A stretch of DNA of 64,000 nt, taken from an uncultured Candidatus Binatia bacterium. GTDB taxonomy: Bacteria; Desulfobacterota; Binatia; UBA9968; JAJDTQ01. Positions 37,706 through 46,967 of this stretch are shown piece after piece. The stretch is from positions 1,612,001-1,676,000 of the forward strand of contig OY282432.1 in the NCBI GenBank assembly GCA_958295985.1. Reading direction: 5' to 3'. Position 1 is the first letter of the stretch. Every line of letters begins with the position of its first letter. The position numbers and the translations under genes were made by a program. A model generated the notes under the pieces. The model saw only the letters and a program-made list of their open reading frames with translations, made no database searches and had not been told where the DNA came from.

Positions 37706-38808
37706 GCGGGATTCGCAACGTGGACCGGTGGATGCTCGTGAGCCTGGTGGCGCTGCTCGCCATCGGCATCACCATGGTGCTGAACACCAGCTACCTCTTT
37801 TCCCTGGAACGCTTCGGCGACGGCACCTATCTTTTCCGCAAGCAGTTGATGGCCGCGGGCCTCGGCGTGCTGGGCCTCTCCCTGGCCTTGTTGGTGCCGC
37901 CGTCGGCCTGCCGGCGCCTGGCCTGCCCGCTGCTCGTCGTCACGGTGGTCGCCCTGGTGCTGGTGCTGGTGCCGGGCGTCGGGGTGGTCCGCGGCGGCGC
38001 CCACCGTTGGCTGGGCGTGTCTCCGTTCGTGTTCCAGCCCTCGGAACTGGCCAAGGTCACCTTCGTGCTGTACCTGGCTTACAGCCTTTCCAGGAGAGCC
38101 GGCCGGCTGGACCGCTTCCTGCCCGGGATGCTGCCCCCGTTGCTGGTGGCCGGGGTTTTCGTGGCGCTCTTGCTGGCGGAGCCGGATTTCGGCTCGGCGT
38201 TCATCCTCGCCGTCATCACCATGGCCATGCTGTTCGTCGCCGGGAGTCAGGTGAAGCACCTGGCCTGCGTAGCGCTGGCGGCGCTTCCCGCGGGAGTCTT
38301 CCTCATCATGTCCGCGGACTACCGGATGAGGCGGCTGTTGGCCTTTCTGGACCCCTGGAGCGATTCCGCGGACAGCGGTTTTCAGATCATCCAGTCCTAC
38401 ATCGCCTTCGGCTCCGGCCAGTTGTGGGGCCGGGGGTTGGGACAGAGCCGGCAGAAGCTCTTCTACCTGCCGGAAGCGCACACGGACTTCATCTACTCCG
38501 TGATCGGCGAGGAGCTGGGCTTGTGGGGCGCCCTGCTGGTGGTGGGGCTCTTCGGCATCCTGCTGTTTCGCGGCATGCGGCTGGCCCTGGAAAACGAGGA
38601 CTCCTTTACCCGGTTGATGGTGTTCGGCCTGACCATGCTCCTGGGGCTTCAGGCGCTGGTCCACATGAGCGTGGTCATGGGCCTGGTGCCCACCAAGGGG
38701 TTGGTGCTGCCGTTCGTCAGCTACGGCGGCTCGGCCCTGGCGGTTCACTTGACGGTCGCGGGGATGCTCCTGGGCGTCTCCTGGCGGAGGGCCCGGCCAT
38801 GCGACTGA
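37702..38808 (+). CDS. ftsW: Septal peptidoglycan glycosyltransferase FtsW
   Basis: 368-residue SEDS-family polymerase with about ten membrane segments. Conserved pieces include VRGGAHRWLGVSPFVFQPSELAK (the SEDS loop), AEPDFGSAFILA with the catalytic Asp region, GRGLGQSRQKLFYLPEAHTDFIYSVIGEELG and the C-terminal GLVLPFVSYGGSALAVH. It acts with FtsI. Translationally coupled on both sides: ATGA with murD, and a 10-nt overlap with murG. Confidence 0.97.
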   Translation: MSGIRNVDRWMLVSLVALLAIGITMVLNTSYLFSLERFGDGTYLFRKQLMAAGLGVLGLSLALLVPPSACRRLACPLLVVTVVALVLVLVPGVGVVRGGAHRWLGVSPFVFQPSELAKVTFVLYLAYSLSRRAGRLDRFLPGMLPPLLVAGVFVALLLAEPDFGSAFILAVITMAMLFVAGSQVKHLACVALAALPAGVFLIMSADYRMRRLLAFLDPWSDSADSGFQIIQSYIAFGSGQLWGRGLGQSRQKLFYLPEAHTDFIYSVIGEELGLWGALLVVGLFGILLFRGMRLALENEDSFTRLMVFGLTMLLGLQALVHMSVVMGLVPTKGLVLPFVSYGGSALAVHLTVAGMLLGVSWRRARPCD

Positions 38809-39872
38809 TCGTGGCCGGCGGCGGCACCGGCGGGCATCTCTTTCCCGGCCTCGCGGTGGCGCGGGAATTTTGCCGGCGGAACGGAGACATGCGCATTCTC
38901 TTCGTGGGCAGCCGGTGGGGCATCGAGAGCCGGGTCATCCCGGAGACCGAGTTTCCGCTGGAGCTGTTGCCCGTTCGCGGCCTCAAGGGACGAGGTCTCA
39001 AGGGACTGCTGGAGGGCCTCTACGCAATACCCGTGAGCCTGTGGCGTTCGCGCGCGATCATCCGCCGTTTCGATCCTCAATGCATCATCGGGCTCGGGGG
39101 CTATGCCTCGGGTCCGCTGCTGCTGGCCGGGGTCTCACGACGCATCCGCTGCGCCGTCCTGGAACAGAACCTGCGCCCCGGACTCACCAACCGCGTCCTG
39201 GGCCGGCTGGTGGACCGGATCTTCACGAGCTTCCGCGAGAGCGCCGACTATTTCCCCCCGGCCAAGGTCGTGTTGACCGGCACGCCGGTGCGTTGGGGCA
39301 GGCTCCCCGAGCCGGACCGGGACGGCCGCTTCCATCTGCTCGTCTTCGGCGGCAGCGCGGGCGCGCACCGGATCAACGAGACGGTCCTTGGCGCGTTGGC
39401 GCACCTGGGGGATGCCGCGGCCGGCTTCCGGGTCACGCATCAGACCGGGCGCGCGGACGAGGAGATGGTGAGGAAGGGTTACGAGTCGCTCCCGTGCGAG
39501 GCGGAGGTGCTGCCCTTCATCGACCGGATGGACAGCGCGTACGCGACGGCCGATCTGGTGATCTGCCGGGCCGGGGCCTCGACTCTGTCGGAACTGACCG
39601 TCTTCGGCAAGCCCTCGGTGCTGATCCCGTATCCGTACGCGGCCCACGATCATCAACGGCTCAACGCGCTGGCCCTCAAGGGAGCCGGCGCCGCCGAGGT
39701 GATAGTGGAGCAGGAGTTGACGCCCCTGGGCCTGGCCGAGACCATCCGCGCGCTCCATGGAGACGCGGCGCTGCGAGAGGCCATGGGTCGCGCCGCCGCG
39801 GGGCTGGCCCGGGGAGACGCGGCCGAACGAATCGTGGACGAGTGCCATGCCCTCGTCCCGGGGTGGTCCTGA
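38799..39872 (+). CDS. murG: UDP-GlcNAc:undecaprenyl-PP-MurNAc-pentapeptide transferase MurG
   Basis: 357-residue GT-B glycosyltransferase that makes lipid II. N-terminal AGGGTGGHLFPGLAVA, IGLGGYASGP, EQNLRPGLTNRVL, then FGGSAGAHRINETV and, in the nucleotide-sugar half, FIDRMDSAYATADLVICRAGASTLSELT are signatures. The ATG lies inside ftsW after GGCGGAGG. It ends in a one-base TGATG overlap with murC. Confidence 0.97.
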   Translation: MRLIVAGGGTGGHLFPGLAVAREFCRRNGDMRILFVGSRWGIESRVIPETEFPLELLPVRGLKGRGLKGLLEGLYAIPVSLWRSRAIIRRFDPQCIIGLGGYASGPLLLAGVSRRIRCAVLEQNLRPGLTNRVLGRLVDRIFTSFRESADYFPPAKVVLTGTPVRWGRLPEPDRDGRFHLLVFGGSAGAHRINETVLGALAHLGDAAAGFRVTHQTGRADEEMVRKGYESLPCEAEVLPFIDRMDSAYATADLVICRAGASTLSELTVFGKPSVLIPYPYAAHDHQRLNALALKGAGAAEVIVEQELTPLGLAETIRALHGDAALREAMGRAAAGLARGDAAERIVDECHALVPGWS

Positions 39873-41266
39873 TGGTCCCGAGGACTTTCGAAAAACGCCA
39901 CCGCGTGCACTTCGTCGGCATCGGCGGCGTCGGCATGAGCGGTATCGCGGAGGTTTTGCTGAACCTGGGCTACGAAATAAGCGGCTCCGACCTTCAGGAG
40001 AACGACGCCACGCGCCGGTTGCGGTCCCTCGGGGCGGAAGTCCACATCGGCCACGATGCCGCCAACCTGGCCGAGGCCCTCTCGGTGGTGGTGATCTCCA
40101 CCGCGGTGAAGTTCTCCAACCCGGAGGTGACGGCGGCCAGGGAGCGACAGATCCCGGTGATTCCGCGGGCCGAGATGCTCGCGGAGCTCATGCGCATGAA
40201 GTACGGCATCGCGGTGGCGGGAAGCCATGGAAAGACCACCACGACGTCGATGATCGGCCACGTCCTGACCGCGGCGGAACTGGACCCGACCCTGGTCATC
40301 GGCGGCCGGGTGAGGTCCCTGGCCGGCAACGCGCAGATGGGCCGGGGCGACATCCTGGTGGCCGAAGCCGACGAGAGCGACGGGACGTTCCTGCTGCTGT
40401 CGCCGGCGGTGGCGGTGGTGACCAACATCGACCGCGAGCACATCGAGTACTATGGCGCCACGGAAGGGCTGGCGGACGCGTTCCTGGAGTTCATCAACAA
40501 GGTGCCCTTCTATGGCATCGCGGTGCTCTGCCTCGACCCTCCGACGGTCCGTGGTTTGATACCCCGGGTGCGAAAGCGGGTGGTTACCTATGGCCTTTCG
40601 GGGGACGCGGACTTCAGCGCCAAGTGCGTTCGGACCCGGCAGATGGAGTCCACGTTCTCCGTCCTGCACCGCGGTCGGGTGCTGGGGCCGGTGACGTTGC
40701 CCATGCCGGGACGGCACAGCGTGGCCAACGCGCTGGCGGCCATTGCCGTGGCCGTGGAACTGGGTATCGACTTCGCCGCCGCGGCGTCGGCGCTGGGAGC
40801 TTTCGCCGGCATCCATCGCCGGTCGGAGATCAAGGGGGAGGCGGCCGGTGTTCTGGTCATGGATGACTACGGACACCATCCCACGGAGATCGAGGCCACC
40901 CTGCAGGCCATCACGGAGGGTTGGGGGCGGCCCCTGACGGTGGTGTTCCAGCCGCACCGTTACAGCCGCACGAAGGATCTCTTCGAGGGCTTCGTTTCGG
41001 CGTTCGACCGGGCCCATCGGTTGATCGTCACGGACATCTACGCCGCCGGAGAGGATCCCGTGCCCGGAACCGGCGGCGAGGAATTGTACCGGGCCATCCG
41101 GCGCCGGGGACACATGGAGGTGGAGTTCGTTGCCGCCAAGGAGGACGTGGCCGGCGGGCTGCTGCCGCGCCTTGCGGACGGAGACCTGGTGCTCACCCTC
41201 GGGGCCGGGGATATCTACCAGGTTGGGGAGACACTGCTTGAGTCCTTGCGGGAACAGAGGCAATGA
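39872..41266 (+). CDS. murC: UDP-MurNAc:L-alanine ligase MurC
   Basis: 464-residue Mur ligase, first amino-acid addition. FVGIGGVGMSGIAEVLLNLGY is the UDP-binding start; the ATP loop AGSHGKTTTTSM lies near 115; EADESDGTFL, NIDREHIEYYG, GIHRRSEIKGE and MDDYGHHPTEIEATL are diagnostic, followed by FQPHRYSRT. Overlaps murG by one base and murB by four. Confidence 0.97.
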   Translation: MVPRTFEKRHRVHFVGIGGVGMSGIAEVLLNLGYEISGSDLQENDATRRLRSLGAEVHIGHDAANLAEALSVVVISTAVKFSNPEVTAARERQIPVIPRAEMLAELMRMKYGIAVAGSHGKTTTTSMIGHVLTAAELDPTLVIGGRVRSLAGNAQMGRGDILVAEADESDGTFLLLSPAVAVVTNIDREHIEYYGATEGLADAFLEFINKVPFYGIAVLCLDPPTVRGLIPRVRKRVVTYGLSGDADFSAKCVRTRQMESTFSVLHRGRVLGPVTLPMPGRHSVANALAAIAVAVELGIDFAAAASALGAFAGIHRRSEIKGEAAGVLVMDDYGHHPTEIEATLQAITEGWGRPLTVVFQPHRYSRTKDLFEGFVSAFDRAHRLIVTDIYAAGEDPVPGTGGEELYRAIRRRGHMEVEFVAAKEDVAGGLLPRLADGDLVLTLGAGDIYQVGETLLESLREQRQ

Positions 41267-42177
41267 CCGCCGACCGGCTGGTCACCGAGCTGGCCGGTAC
41301 CGCCGGTGTGGCGGTGAGGGTGCGCGAACCGTTGGCCCGCTACACTTCCTTCAAGGTCGGCGGACCCGCGGACTACTTTGTCGAGGCGACCACGGTCCGC
41401 GGTCTGACCGCCTGCCTGAGGGTCGTGGAGCGCCACGGAGTGCCGGTCCTGCTGCTGGGCAACGGCAGCAACCTGCTGGTGAGCGACCAGGGTGTGCGCG
41501 GGGCCGTGCTGCGGTTGCGGGGCGAGTTCCGCACGGTGCGTTGGCACGGTTCCGGCGCCGAGGTGGGCGCCGCCCATGCGGTGAGCCGGCTGGTGCGGGA
41601 GGCCGTGCGCCGCGGCTGGGGCGGCCTGGAGTTCGCCGAGGGGATTCCCGGCAGCGTGGGCGGCTCCCTGGTGATGAATGCCGGAGCCTATGGATCGGAA
41701 ATGGAGCGGGTGGTGCACAGGGTTGACGCGGTGACCGCGGCCGGCGAGACGCTGGCTCTCGGACGCGAGGAGCTGCGGTTCTCCTATCGGGAGACGCGTC
41801 TGCCCAGGGGCGCCGTCGTCACCCGCGTGGAGATGGCGCTGACGCCGGAGACGCCCGAGGTGGCGGATGCACGCATGCGCGCCGTCATGACGCGGCGCAA
41901 GGAGAGTCAACCGTCGGGCCATCCGAACTTCGGATCGGTGTTCCGCAATCCACCGGGCGACCACGCCGGAAGGCTGATCGAGGCGTCGGGGCTCAAGGGC
42001 CTGCGCGTGGGAGGCGCCGAGATCTCCCGGCGGCACGCGAACTTCATCGTCAATCGCGGCGGCGCCCGGGCTCAGGACGTCCGACGGCTGATCGAGCGGG
42101 TGTGCAGCGAGGTGGAGAGCCGGTTTTCGGTCACGTTGCAAACCGAGGTCCGGTTTGCCGGGGAGTGGCCGCAATGA
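41263..42177 (+). CDS. murB: UDP-N-acetylenolpyruvoylglucosamine reductase MurB
   Basis: 304-residue flavoenzyme reducing UDP-GlcNAc-enolpyruvate to UDP-MurNAc. The FAD domain shows RYTSFKVGGPADYF and LLGNGSNLLVSDQG, then EFAEGIPGSVGGSLVMNAGAYG. The catalytic Ser lies in FGSVFRNP; RVGGAEISRRHANFIVN follows. It is a short, type II MurB. ATGA overlaps occur at both ends (murC and ddl). Confidence 0.97.
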   Translation: MTADRLVTELAGTAGVAVRVREPLARYTSFKVGGPADYFVEATTVRGLTACLRVVERHGVPVLLLGNGSNLLVSDQGVRGAVLRLRGEFRTVRWHGSGAEVGAAHAVSRLVREAVRRGWGGLEFAEGIPGSVGGSLVMNAGAYGSEMERVVHRVDAVTAAGETLALGREELRFSYRETRLPRGAVVTRVEMALTPETPEVADARMRAVMTRRKESQPSGHPNFGSVFRNPPGDHAGRLIEASGLKGLRVGGAEISRRHANFIVNRGGARAQDVRRLIERVCSEVESRFSVTLQTEVRFAGEWPQ

Positions 42178-43169
42178 GCACGCCATCGGGAACCCATCGG
42201 AGCCGGCGGGTGGGCGTGCTGTACGGCGGTCCGTCCGCGGAGAGGGAAGTGTCGCTGGTGTCGGGCAAGGAGGTCGCCGCCGCCTTGCGGCAACGGGGCT
42301 ACAAGGGGGTCTCTCTCATCGACGTGGGGCCGGATCTGGCGGCCCAACTGCGAAAGCGGCGGATCCACGTGGTCTTCAATGCGCTGCACGGCAAGATCGG
42401 CGAGGACGGTTGCGTCCAGGGACTGCTGGAGGTGATGGGGATCCCCTACACCGGCTCGGGTGTGACCGCTTCGGCGCTGTGCATGGACAAGGTGTTGACC
42501 AAGGAGGTCCTGAGCCATAACCGCATTCCCACTCCGCGGTATCAGGTGTTGGCGGGGGAGGGAACCACGGAGACGAAGCTCCGGTTGCCCGTGGTGGTGA
42601 AGCCGCGTTCCGAAGGGTCCTCCATCGGAGTCACCATCGTGCGCCGGCAAAGGGACCTGGCTTCGGCCGTCCACGAGGCACGTCGAACGGACCGGGATGC
42701 CCTGGTGGAGCAATACGTGCCCGGGAAGGAGATCACGGTGGGAATCCTGAACGGCGAGGCTCTCGGGGTCACCGAGATCAGGCCGGTGAAGGGCTTCTAC
42801 GACTTCGAGACCAAGTACACCTCCGGCATGGCTTCCCATGTCTTTCCGGCGCCCTTGCCCGGCGCGCTCTATCGCAAGGCCATGCGGCTGGGCGTCCGGG
42901 CCTGTGCCGTGCTGGGTTGCGAAGGGGCGCCGCGGGTGGACTTCCGCATCTCGCCGGAACAGCGGCTTTACGCGCTCGAGGTCAACACGCTTCCGGGGAT
43001 GACTCCCCTGAGTCTGTTGCCCGAGATCGCCGCGGGGGTCGGTATCGACTTCGGGAACCTGGTTGAACGGATTCTCGACCGGGCGGCGCTGAAGAATGGC
43101 GCGGCCCGTCCGGCGGCCTGGTCGCCGAAGGAGGCGGGCAATGGGCCGAGGGAGGCGGGCAATGGGTAG
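42174..43169 (+). CDS. ddl: D-alanine--D-alanine ligase
   Basis: 331-residue ATP-grasp enzyme making D-Ala-D-Ala for MurF. GVLYGGPSAEREVSLVSG at the start, NALHGKIGEDGCVQGLLE, YTGSGVTASALCMDK, KPRSEGSSIGV (ATP lid), and RVDFRI with EVNTLPGMTPLSLLPE (metal ligands) are diagnostic. The last dozen residues read KEAGNGPREAGNG, encoded by a 21-nt tandem duplication that also carries the ftsQ start region. The gene overlaps ftsQ. Confidence 0.97.
   Translation: MSTPSGTHRSRRVGVLYGGPSAEREVSLVSGKEVAAALRQRGYKGVSLIDVGPDLAAQLRKRRIHVVFNALHGKIGEDGCVQGLLEVMGIPYTGSGVTASALCMDKVLTKEVLSHNRIPTPRYQVLAGEGTTETKLRLPVVVKPRSEGSSIGVTIVRRQRDLASAVHEARRTDRDALVEQYVPGKEITVGILNGEALGVTEIRPVKGFYDFETKYTSGMASHVFPAPLPGALYRKAMRLGVRACAVLGCEGAPRVDFRISPEQRLYALEVNTLPGMTPLSLLPEIAAGVGIDFGNLVERILDRAALKNGAARPAAWSPKEAGNGPREAGNG
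43130..43166 (+). promoter_or_regulatory. Duplicated ribosome-binding site and start codon for ftsQ
   Basis: The 16-nt unit GGAGGCGGGCAATGGG occurs at 43130-43145 and again at 43151-43166, period 21, so both ATGs (43141 and 43162) are in the same frame, each with a Shine-Dalgarno six bases upstream. Translation of ftsQ can start at either. Confidence 0.8.
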
Positions 43170-44010
43170 TCCATGGGTCCGGTTCGGAAACGGAGGCCGC
43201 CGCCGGGTGGGCCTGTGGGCGGCGGGCACTACGCTGTGTGCCCTGATGCTGTTGGGGTGGCTCGATGGCGGGTACACCCTCGATTTCTACCGTCAGGGGC
43301 GGCAGGCGTTGGAAAAGGCGTCCGGCGTTGTCAGGACGGTGACCCACGGGAGCTGGGATTTCGTTCTGACGCACCCCTACTTCGCCATCCGGGAAGTCAG
43401 GGTGCTCGGGGCCGAGAAGGTCAAGGGGGCGGACATCGTGGTTGTCTCCGGACTGGGACCGCACACCCGAATCTGGAGCATCGATCCCGGCGAGCTGGAG
43501 GAACGGGTGCGGCGGCATCCCTGGGTCAAGTCGGTCCGGATCCGGCGGGAACTGCCGGCGCGTCTGGTGATCACCATCGAGGAATGGAGCCCGGGCGCCA
43601 TCGTTGCCCTGGACAAGCTGTACTACGTGGCGGACAACGGCGTGATCTTCAAGGCTCTCGACGAAGAGGATTCCGTGGACTTTCCGTTCATCACCGGCCT
43701 GCGGTCCGCGGAGTTGCCGCCGGAGGAGCCTGCCACGCGGGAGAAGTTGTCCGAGGCGGTGGTCTTCGGAAGAACGGTGGAGCAGACGGCGCTCGGCCTG
43801 TCCGAGATCCGTTTTCAGCCCGGCGGCGGCATCGTCCTCTATCCGGTTTCCTACTCGATACCGTTCCATATGGGTTGGGGTGACTGGGACGAGAAGCTGA
43901 ACCGGTTGCAGTGGTTTCTGGGAGAGTTCCGGGGACAGGGGGCCCGTTTCCGGGCCGTCGACTTGAGCTTCCGCGGGCAGGTGGTGGCGCGCCCGCGGGG
44001 AAGGGTGTGA
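43141..44010 (+). CDS. ftsQ: Cell division protein FtsQ
   Basis: 289-residue bitopic division protein. A very basic N-terminus (RFGNGGRRR) precedes one membrane segment (about 25-47), followed by a POTRA domain with HPYFAIREVRVLGAEKVKGADI and WSIDPGELEERVRRHPWVKSVRIRRELP, the FtsQ/DivIB pattern. The beta domain then follows (YYVADNGVIFKAL, DFPFITGL). Either the ATG at 43141 or that at 43162 is plausible, since both have the same duplicated ribosome-binding site; ATG 43096 is a less likely, very basic extension. Overlaps the end of ddl. Confidence 0.92.
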   Translation: MGRGRRAMGSPWVRFGNGGRRRVGLWAAGTTLCALMLLGWLDGGYTLDFYRQGRQALEKASGVVRTVTHGSWDFVLTHPYFAIREVRVLGAEKVKGADIVVVSGLGPHTRIWSIDPGELEERVRRHPWVKSVRIRRELPARLVITIEEWSPGAIVALDKLYYVADNGVIFKALDEEDSVDFPFITGLRSAELPPEEPATREKLSEAVVFGRTVEQTALGLSEIRFQPGGGIVLYPVSYSIPFHMGWGDWDEKLNRLQWFLGEFRGQGARFRAVDLSFRGQVVARPRGRV

Positions 44011-44048
44011 TTCGATGGACATGAACCATGAAAGGGGCCGGAAGAACC

Positions 44049-45278
44049 ATGGCTAGGAAGACCAACGTTGTTGTCGGGCTCGATGTCGGGACCCATAAGA
44101 TCTGCGCCGTGGTGGGAGAGCAGACCGAGCAGGGAGCGGAGGTGGTGGGCGTCGGGATTCACCCGTCGCGGGGCTTGAGAAAGGGCGTGGTGATCAATGT
44201 CGAGGCCACCATGGAAGGGATCAAGAAGGCGGTGGAGGAGGCCGAGATCATGGCCGGGTGCGAGATCAACACCGTCTTCGCCGGCATCGCCGGCGGTCAC
44301 ATCCGTGGGTTCAACAGCCACGGCGTGGTGGCCGTCAAGAACAAGGAAGTGACCGACGCCGACGTGGACCGGGTCATTGACGCGGCCAAGGCAGTGGCCA
44401 TCCCCATGGACCGGGAGGTGCTCCACGTATTGTCGCAGGAGTTCGCCATCGATGGCCAGGGTGGCATCCAGGAGCCCCGGGGCATGGCCGGGGTGCGGCT
44501 CGAGGCCAGCGTGCACATCGTCACGGGCGCGGTGGCCGCGGCGCAGAACATCATCAAGTGTTGCAATCGGACCGGGCTCAACGTCGCGGATTTCGTGCTG
44601 GAGCCGCTGGCGTCCGCGGACGCGACCCTGACCCAGGAAGAGAAGGAGCTGGGAGTGGCGCTGGTGGACATGGGCGGCGGCACCACCGATATCGCCCTGT
44701 TCCATGGCGGATCGGTCAAGCACACCGCGGTGCTGGGCGTGGGAGGCAACCACCTCACCAGCGACATCGCCGCGGGCCTGCATGCCCCGATGGCGGCCGC
44801 GGAGCAGTTGAAGCAGCGCTACGGGTGCGTGGAGACCGACCTGGCCAACCGCGAAGGGATGTTGGAGGTGCCCAGCGTGGGAGGACGGAACCCGCGGTCG
44901 GTGTCACGCCAGATCCTGTGCGAGATCATCGAGCCGCGCCTGGAGGAAGTCTTCCATCTGGTGCAGCGGGAGATCGGCAAATCCGGTTACGAGGACCATC
45001 TGGTGTCGGGCATGGTGATGACCGGCGGCTCGACGCTGCTGCCGGGAATCATCGAGATGGCGGAAAGGGTCTTCAACGTGCCGGTGCGCCAAGGCGTACC
45101 GGCCAACGTCGCGGGGCTGGTGGACGTGGTGTCCAGTCCGGTCTACGCCACCGGCACCGGGCTGCTTCTGTACGGCCTCCAACAACAGGACCGGAGTCTG
45201 TTTCGGATGCGGGACAACGACCACTTGTTCTACAAGGTCCGGGGCCGGATGACGGAGTGGTTCAAGGAATTCTTGTAG
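44049..45278 (+). CDS. ftsA: Cell division protein FtsA
   Basis: 409-residue actin-like protein tethering FtsZ to the membrane. VVVGLDVGTHKICAVVGE is phosphate loop 1, VNVEATMEGIKKAVEEAE is domain 1C, ALVDMGGGTTDIALF is phosphate 2 and VMTGGSTLLPGI the adenosine motif. The C-terminal GRMTEWFKEFL is the amphipathic membrane-targeting helix. ATG 44049 with GGAAG upstream is used; ATG 44028 would add seven residues. Confidence 0.97.
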   Translation: MARKTNVVVGLDVGTHKICAVVGEQTEQGAEVVGVGIHPSRGLRKGVVINVEATMEGIKKAVEEAEIMAGCEINTVFAGIAGGHIRGFNSHGVVAVKNKEVTDADVDRVIDAAKAVAIPMDREVLHVLSQEFAIDGQGGIQEPRGMAGVRLEASVHIVTGAVAAAQNIIKCCNRTGLNVADFVLEPLASADATLTQEEKELGVALVDMGGGTTDIALFHGGSVKHTAVLGVGGNHLTSDIAAGLHAPMAAAEQLKQRYGCVETDLANREGMLEVPSVGGRNPRSVSRQILCEIIEPRLEEVFHLVQREIGKSGYEDHLVSGMVMTGGSTLLPGIIEMAERVFNVPVRQGVPANVAGLVDVVSSPVYATGTGLLLYGLQQQDRSLFRMRDNDHLFYKVRGRMTEWFKEFL

Positions 45279-45289
45279 TGGAAAAGGGC

Positions 45290-45328
45290 GGAAGCGGACG
45301 GCCGGCGCGCGTCCGGCTGCCCGCTTCC
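45290..45328 (+). other. Strong hairpin between ftsA and ftsZ
   Basis: GGAAGCGG (45290-45297) pairs with CCGCTTCC (45321-45328) and GCCGG (45301-45305) with CCGGC (45313-45317), sixteen positions with a single A-C mismatch and a 7-nt loop. No T-run follows, so it is not an intrinsic terminator; it may set an mRNA processing point or protect the ftsZ message. Confidence 0.65.
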
Positions 45329-45374
45329 CATGGATCGAAAACAACAACGCAACGAGTGAAAAGGAGGAAGTGCT

Positions 45375-46604
45375 ATGTTCGAGATGGTGGAACCGATTGA
45401 TTCCGGGGCGCGGATCAAGGCCATCGGTATCGGCGGCGGCGGCGGCAACGCGATCAACACGATGATCGACGAGGGGCTCAAGGGTGTGGATTTCATCGTG
45501 GCGAACACGGACAGCCAGGCGCTGGACGCGAGCAAAGCCGATATCAAGGTCCAGATCGGGGATTCCCTCACCAAGGGACTCGGAGCCGGCGCCAATCCGG
45601 AAGTGGGCCGTCGCGCCGCGATGGAAGACAAGGAGCGTATCCGTGAATTCCTCACGGGCGCCGACATGATCTTCATCACCGCGGGGATGGGCGGAGGGAC
45701 CGGCACCGGGGGCGCGCCGATCATTGCCAGCGTGGCGCGGGAAGTAGGAGCGCTCACGGTCGGCGTGGTCACCAAGCCCTTCATCTTCGAAGGGAAGCGC
45801 CGCATGCAGCAGGCGGAAGAAGGGATCCGGGAGTTGAAGGACAAGGTGGATACCCTCGTGGTCATCCCGAACCAACGGCTTCTCAGCATCGCCGGCAAGT
45901 CGACCACGCTGCTGGAGACCTTCAAGGTGGCCGACAGCGTGGTGACCCAGGCGGTCCGGGGCATCGCGGCCCTGATCGTCACCCCCGGACTCATCAACCT
46001 CGACTTCGCGGACGTCCGCACGGTCATGAAAGAGATGGGATACGCGCTCATGGGCGCAGCCTCCGCTACGGGCGAGAACCGTGCGCTCGAGGCGGCCCAG
46101 CAGGCCATCTCCAGCCCGTTGCTGGAAGACTTGTCCATCAACGGCGCCCGCGGCGTCCTGATCAACGTCACCGGCGGTGCGGATATGAGCCTGTTCGAAG
46201 TCAACGAGGCGGCCACCCTGATCCAGGGCGAAGCCCACGACGACGCGACCATCATTTTCGGCGCGGTGATCGACGAGAGCATCGAAGACGAGCTGCGCAT
46301 CACCGTCATTGCCACGGGGTTCGGCGACAACGGAGTCTGGGCGCCCGAGCCTGCTCCGGCCGAGCAGCGGCAGGCGCCGGCTCAGAAGCAGGGGTCCCTG
46401 GGGCTGGGTCACAAGGACACCAAGGGCAAGAAGGTCGTTCACCTCGGTACGCTGGAGGATGACGGGTTCGGCGAGGTCAGTTGGCAGCACGGCGACGCGG
46501 GAAAAGAACCAGGCGCGTTGCCAGCCGCCTACGACCTCAAGGAGGAAGATGTGACCGAGGACGACTTCGATATTCCGGCGTTCTTGCGCAAGCGGATGGA
46601 CTAG
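45375..46604 (+). CDS. ftsZ: Cell division protein FtsZ
   Basis: 409-residue tubulin-like GTPase of the division ring. [13 protein letters not shown] opens the GTPase domain; the signature GGGTGTG is at 106-112; [11 protein letters not shown] carries the catalytic T7 loop. After about residue 320 comes a disordered linker, and the conserved C-terminal peptide [11 protein letters not shown] binds FtsA. The ATG is preceded by AAAAGGAGGAAG, the strongest ribosome-binding site in the cluster. Last gene of dcw. Confidence 0.98.
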   Translation: MFEMVEPIDSGARIKAIGIGGGGGNAINTMIDEGLKGVDFIVANTDSQALDASKADIKVQIGDSLTKGLGAGANPEVGRRAAMEDKERIREFLTGADMIFITAGMGGGTGTGGAPIIASVAREVGALTVGVVTKPFIFEGKRRMQQAEEGIRELKDKVDTLVVIPNQRLLSIAGKSTTLLETFKVADSVVTQAVRGIAALIVTPGLINLDFADVRTVMKEMGYALMGAASATGENRALEAAQQAISSPLLEDLSINGARGVLINVTGGADMSLFEVNEAATLIQGEAHDDATIIFGAVIDESIEDELRITVIATGFGDNGVWAPEPAPAEQRQAPAQKQGSLGLGHKDTKGKKVVHLGTLEDDGFGEVSWQHGDAGKEPGALPAAYDLKEEDVTEDDFDIPAFLRKRMD

Positions 46605-46903
46605 CCGTCCGGCAGCGTTGTCGTTGCCGGGGCTGCATCGGCGGTGGCGGGCTCGTAACCCGCCCCCGCACCGTTGCCGCGCCGCTGCAAGAGTAGTGGC
46701 AGGGCTCCCCAGATCCCAAGGATCAGGCCGGCCAGGGTCCAACCGGCCTGATGACGTCCGCCGTGGCGGGCGATGACGAAGCAAAGAACGCCGTCGCACA
46801 GGTGAATCGCGGCCAGGGTTGCCAGCAACGCGTACGGTTCCATGTCCGGCTTGATGAAGTAGATGCCGGAAGCGTACGCGAGTAGTTCGGTAAGGTCCGC
46901 CAT
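46601..46903 (-). CDS. Small membrane protein of unknown function
   Basis: 100 residues. Two hydrophobic segments are visible (about 23-44, [22 protein letters not shown]; and 54-74, [18 protein letters not shown]), joined by a basic loop, so a two-helix inner-membrane protein. AAGGG lies seven bases before the ATG. The last 25 residues are read through the fifth palindrome copy and the stop overlaps the convergent ftsZ stop by four bases, which suggests the repeat has extended the C-terminus. I do not recognise a family. It diverges from mtnA. Confidence 0.6.
   Translation of the reverse strand: MADLTELLAYASGIYFIKPDMEPYALLATLAAIHLCDGVLCFVIARHGGRHQAGWTLAGLILGIWGALPLLLQRRGNGAGAGYEPATADAAPATTTLPDG
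46642..46672. repeat. GGGCGGG palindrome, copy 5 (diverged)
   Basis: GGCGGG (46646-46651) pairs with CCCGCC (46659-46664) across CTCGTAA, downstream of ftsZ and within the 3' end of the small membrane protein gene. Diverged relative of copies 1-4. Confidence 0.55.
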
Positions 46904-46913
46904 GTCTCGACCC

Positions 46914-46941
46914 TTGACGGTGGTTCTCCGGGTACTATATT
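46914..46941 (+). promoter_or_regulatory. Promoter of mtnA
   Basis: TTGACG (46914-46919), 16-nt spacer, TATATT (46936-46941); the ATG of mtnA is 27 nt downstream of the -10. Confidence 0.6.
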
Positions 46942-46967
46942 TGAGTTGGGATGAAAGATAAACCGAC

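Noticed and set aside
46605..46632. Hairpin CCGGCA...TGCCGG after ftsZ as a terminator
   Set aside because: Only six pairs with a ten-base loop and no T-run.
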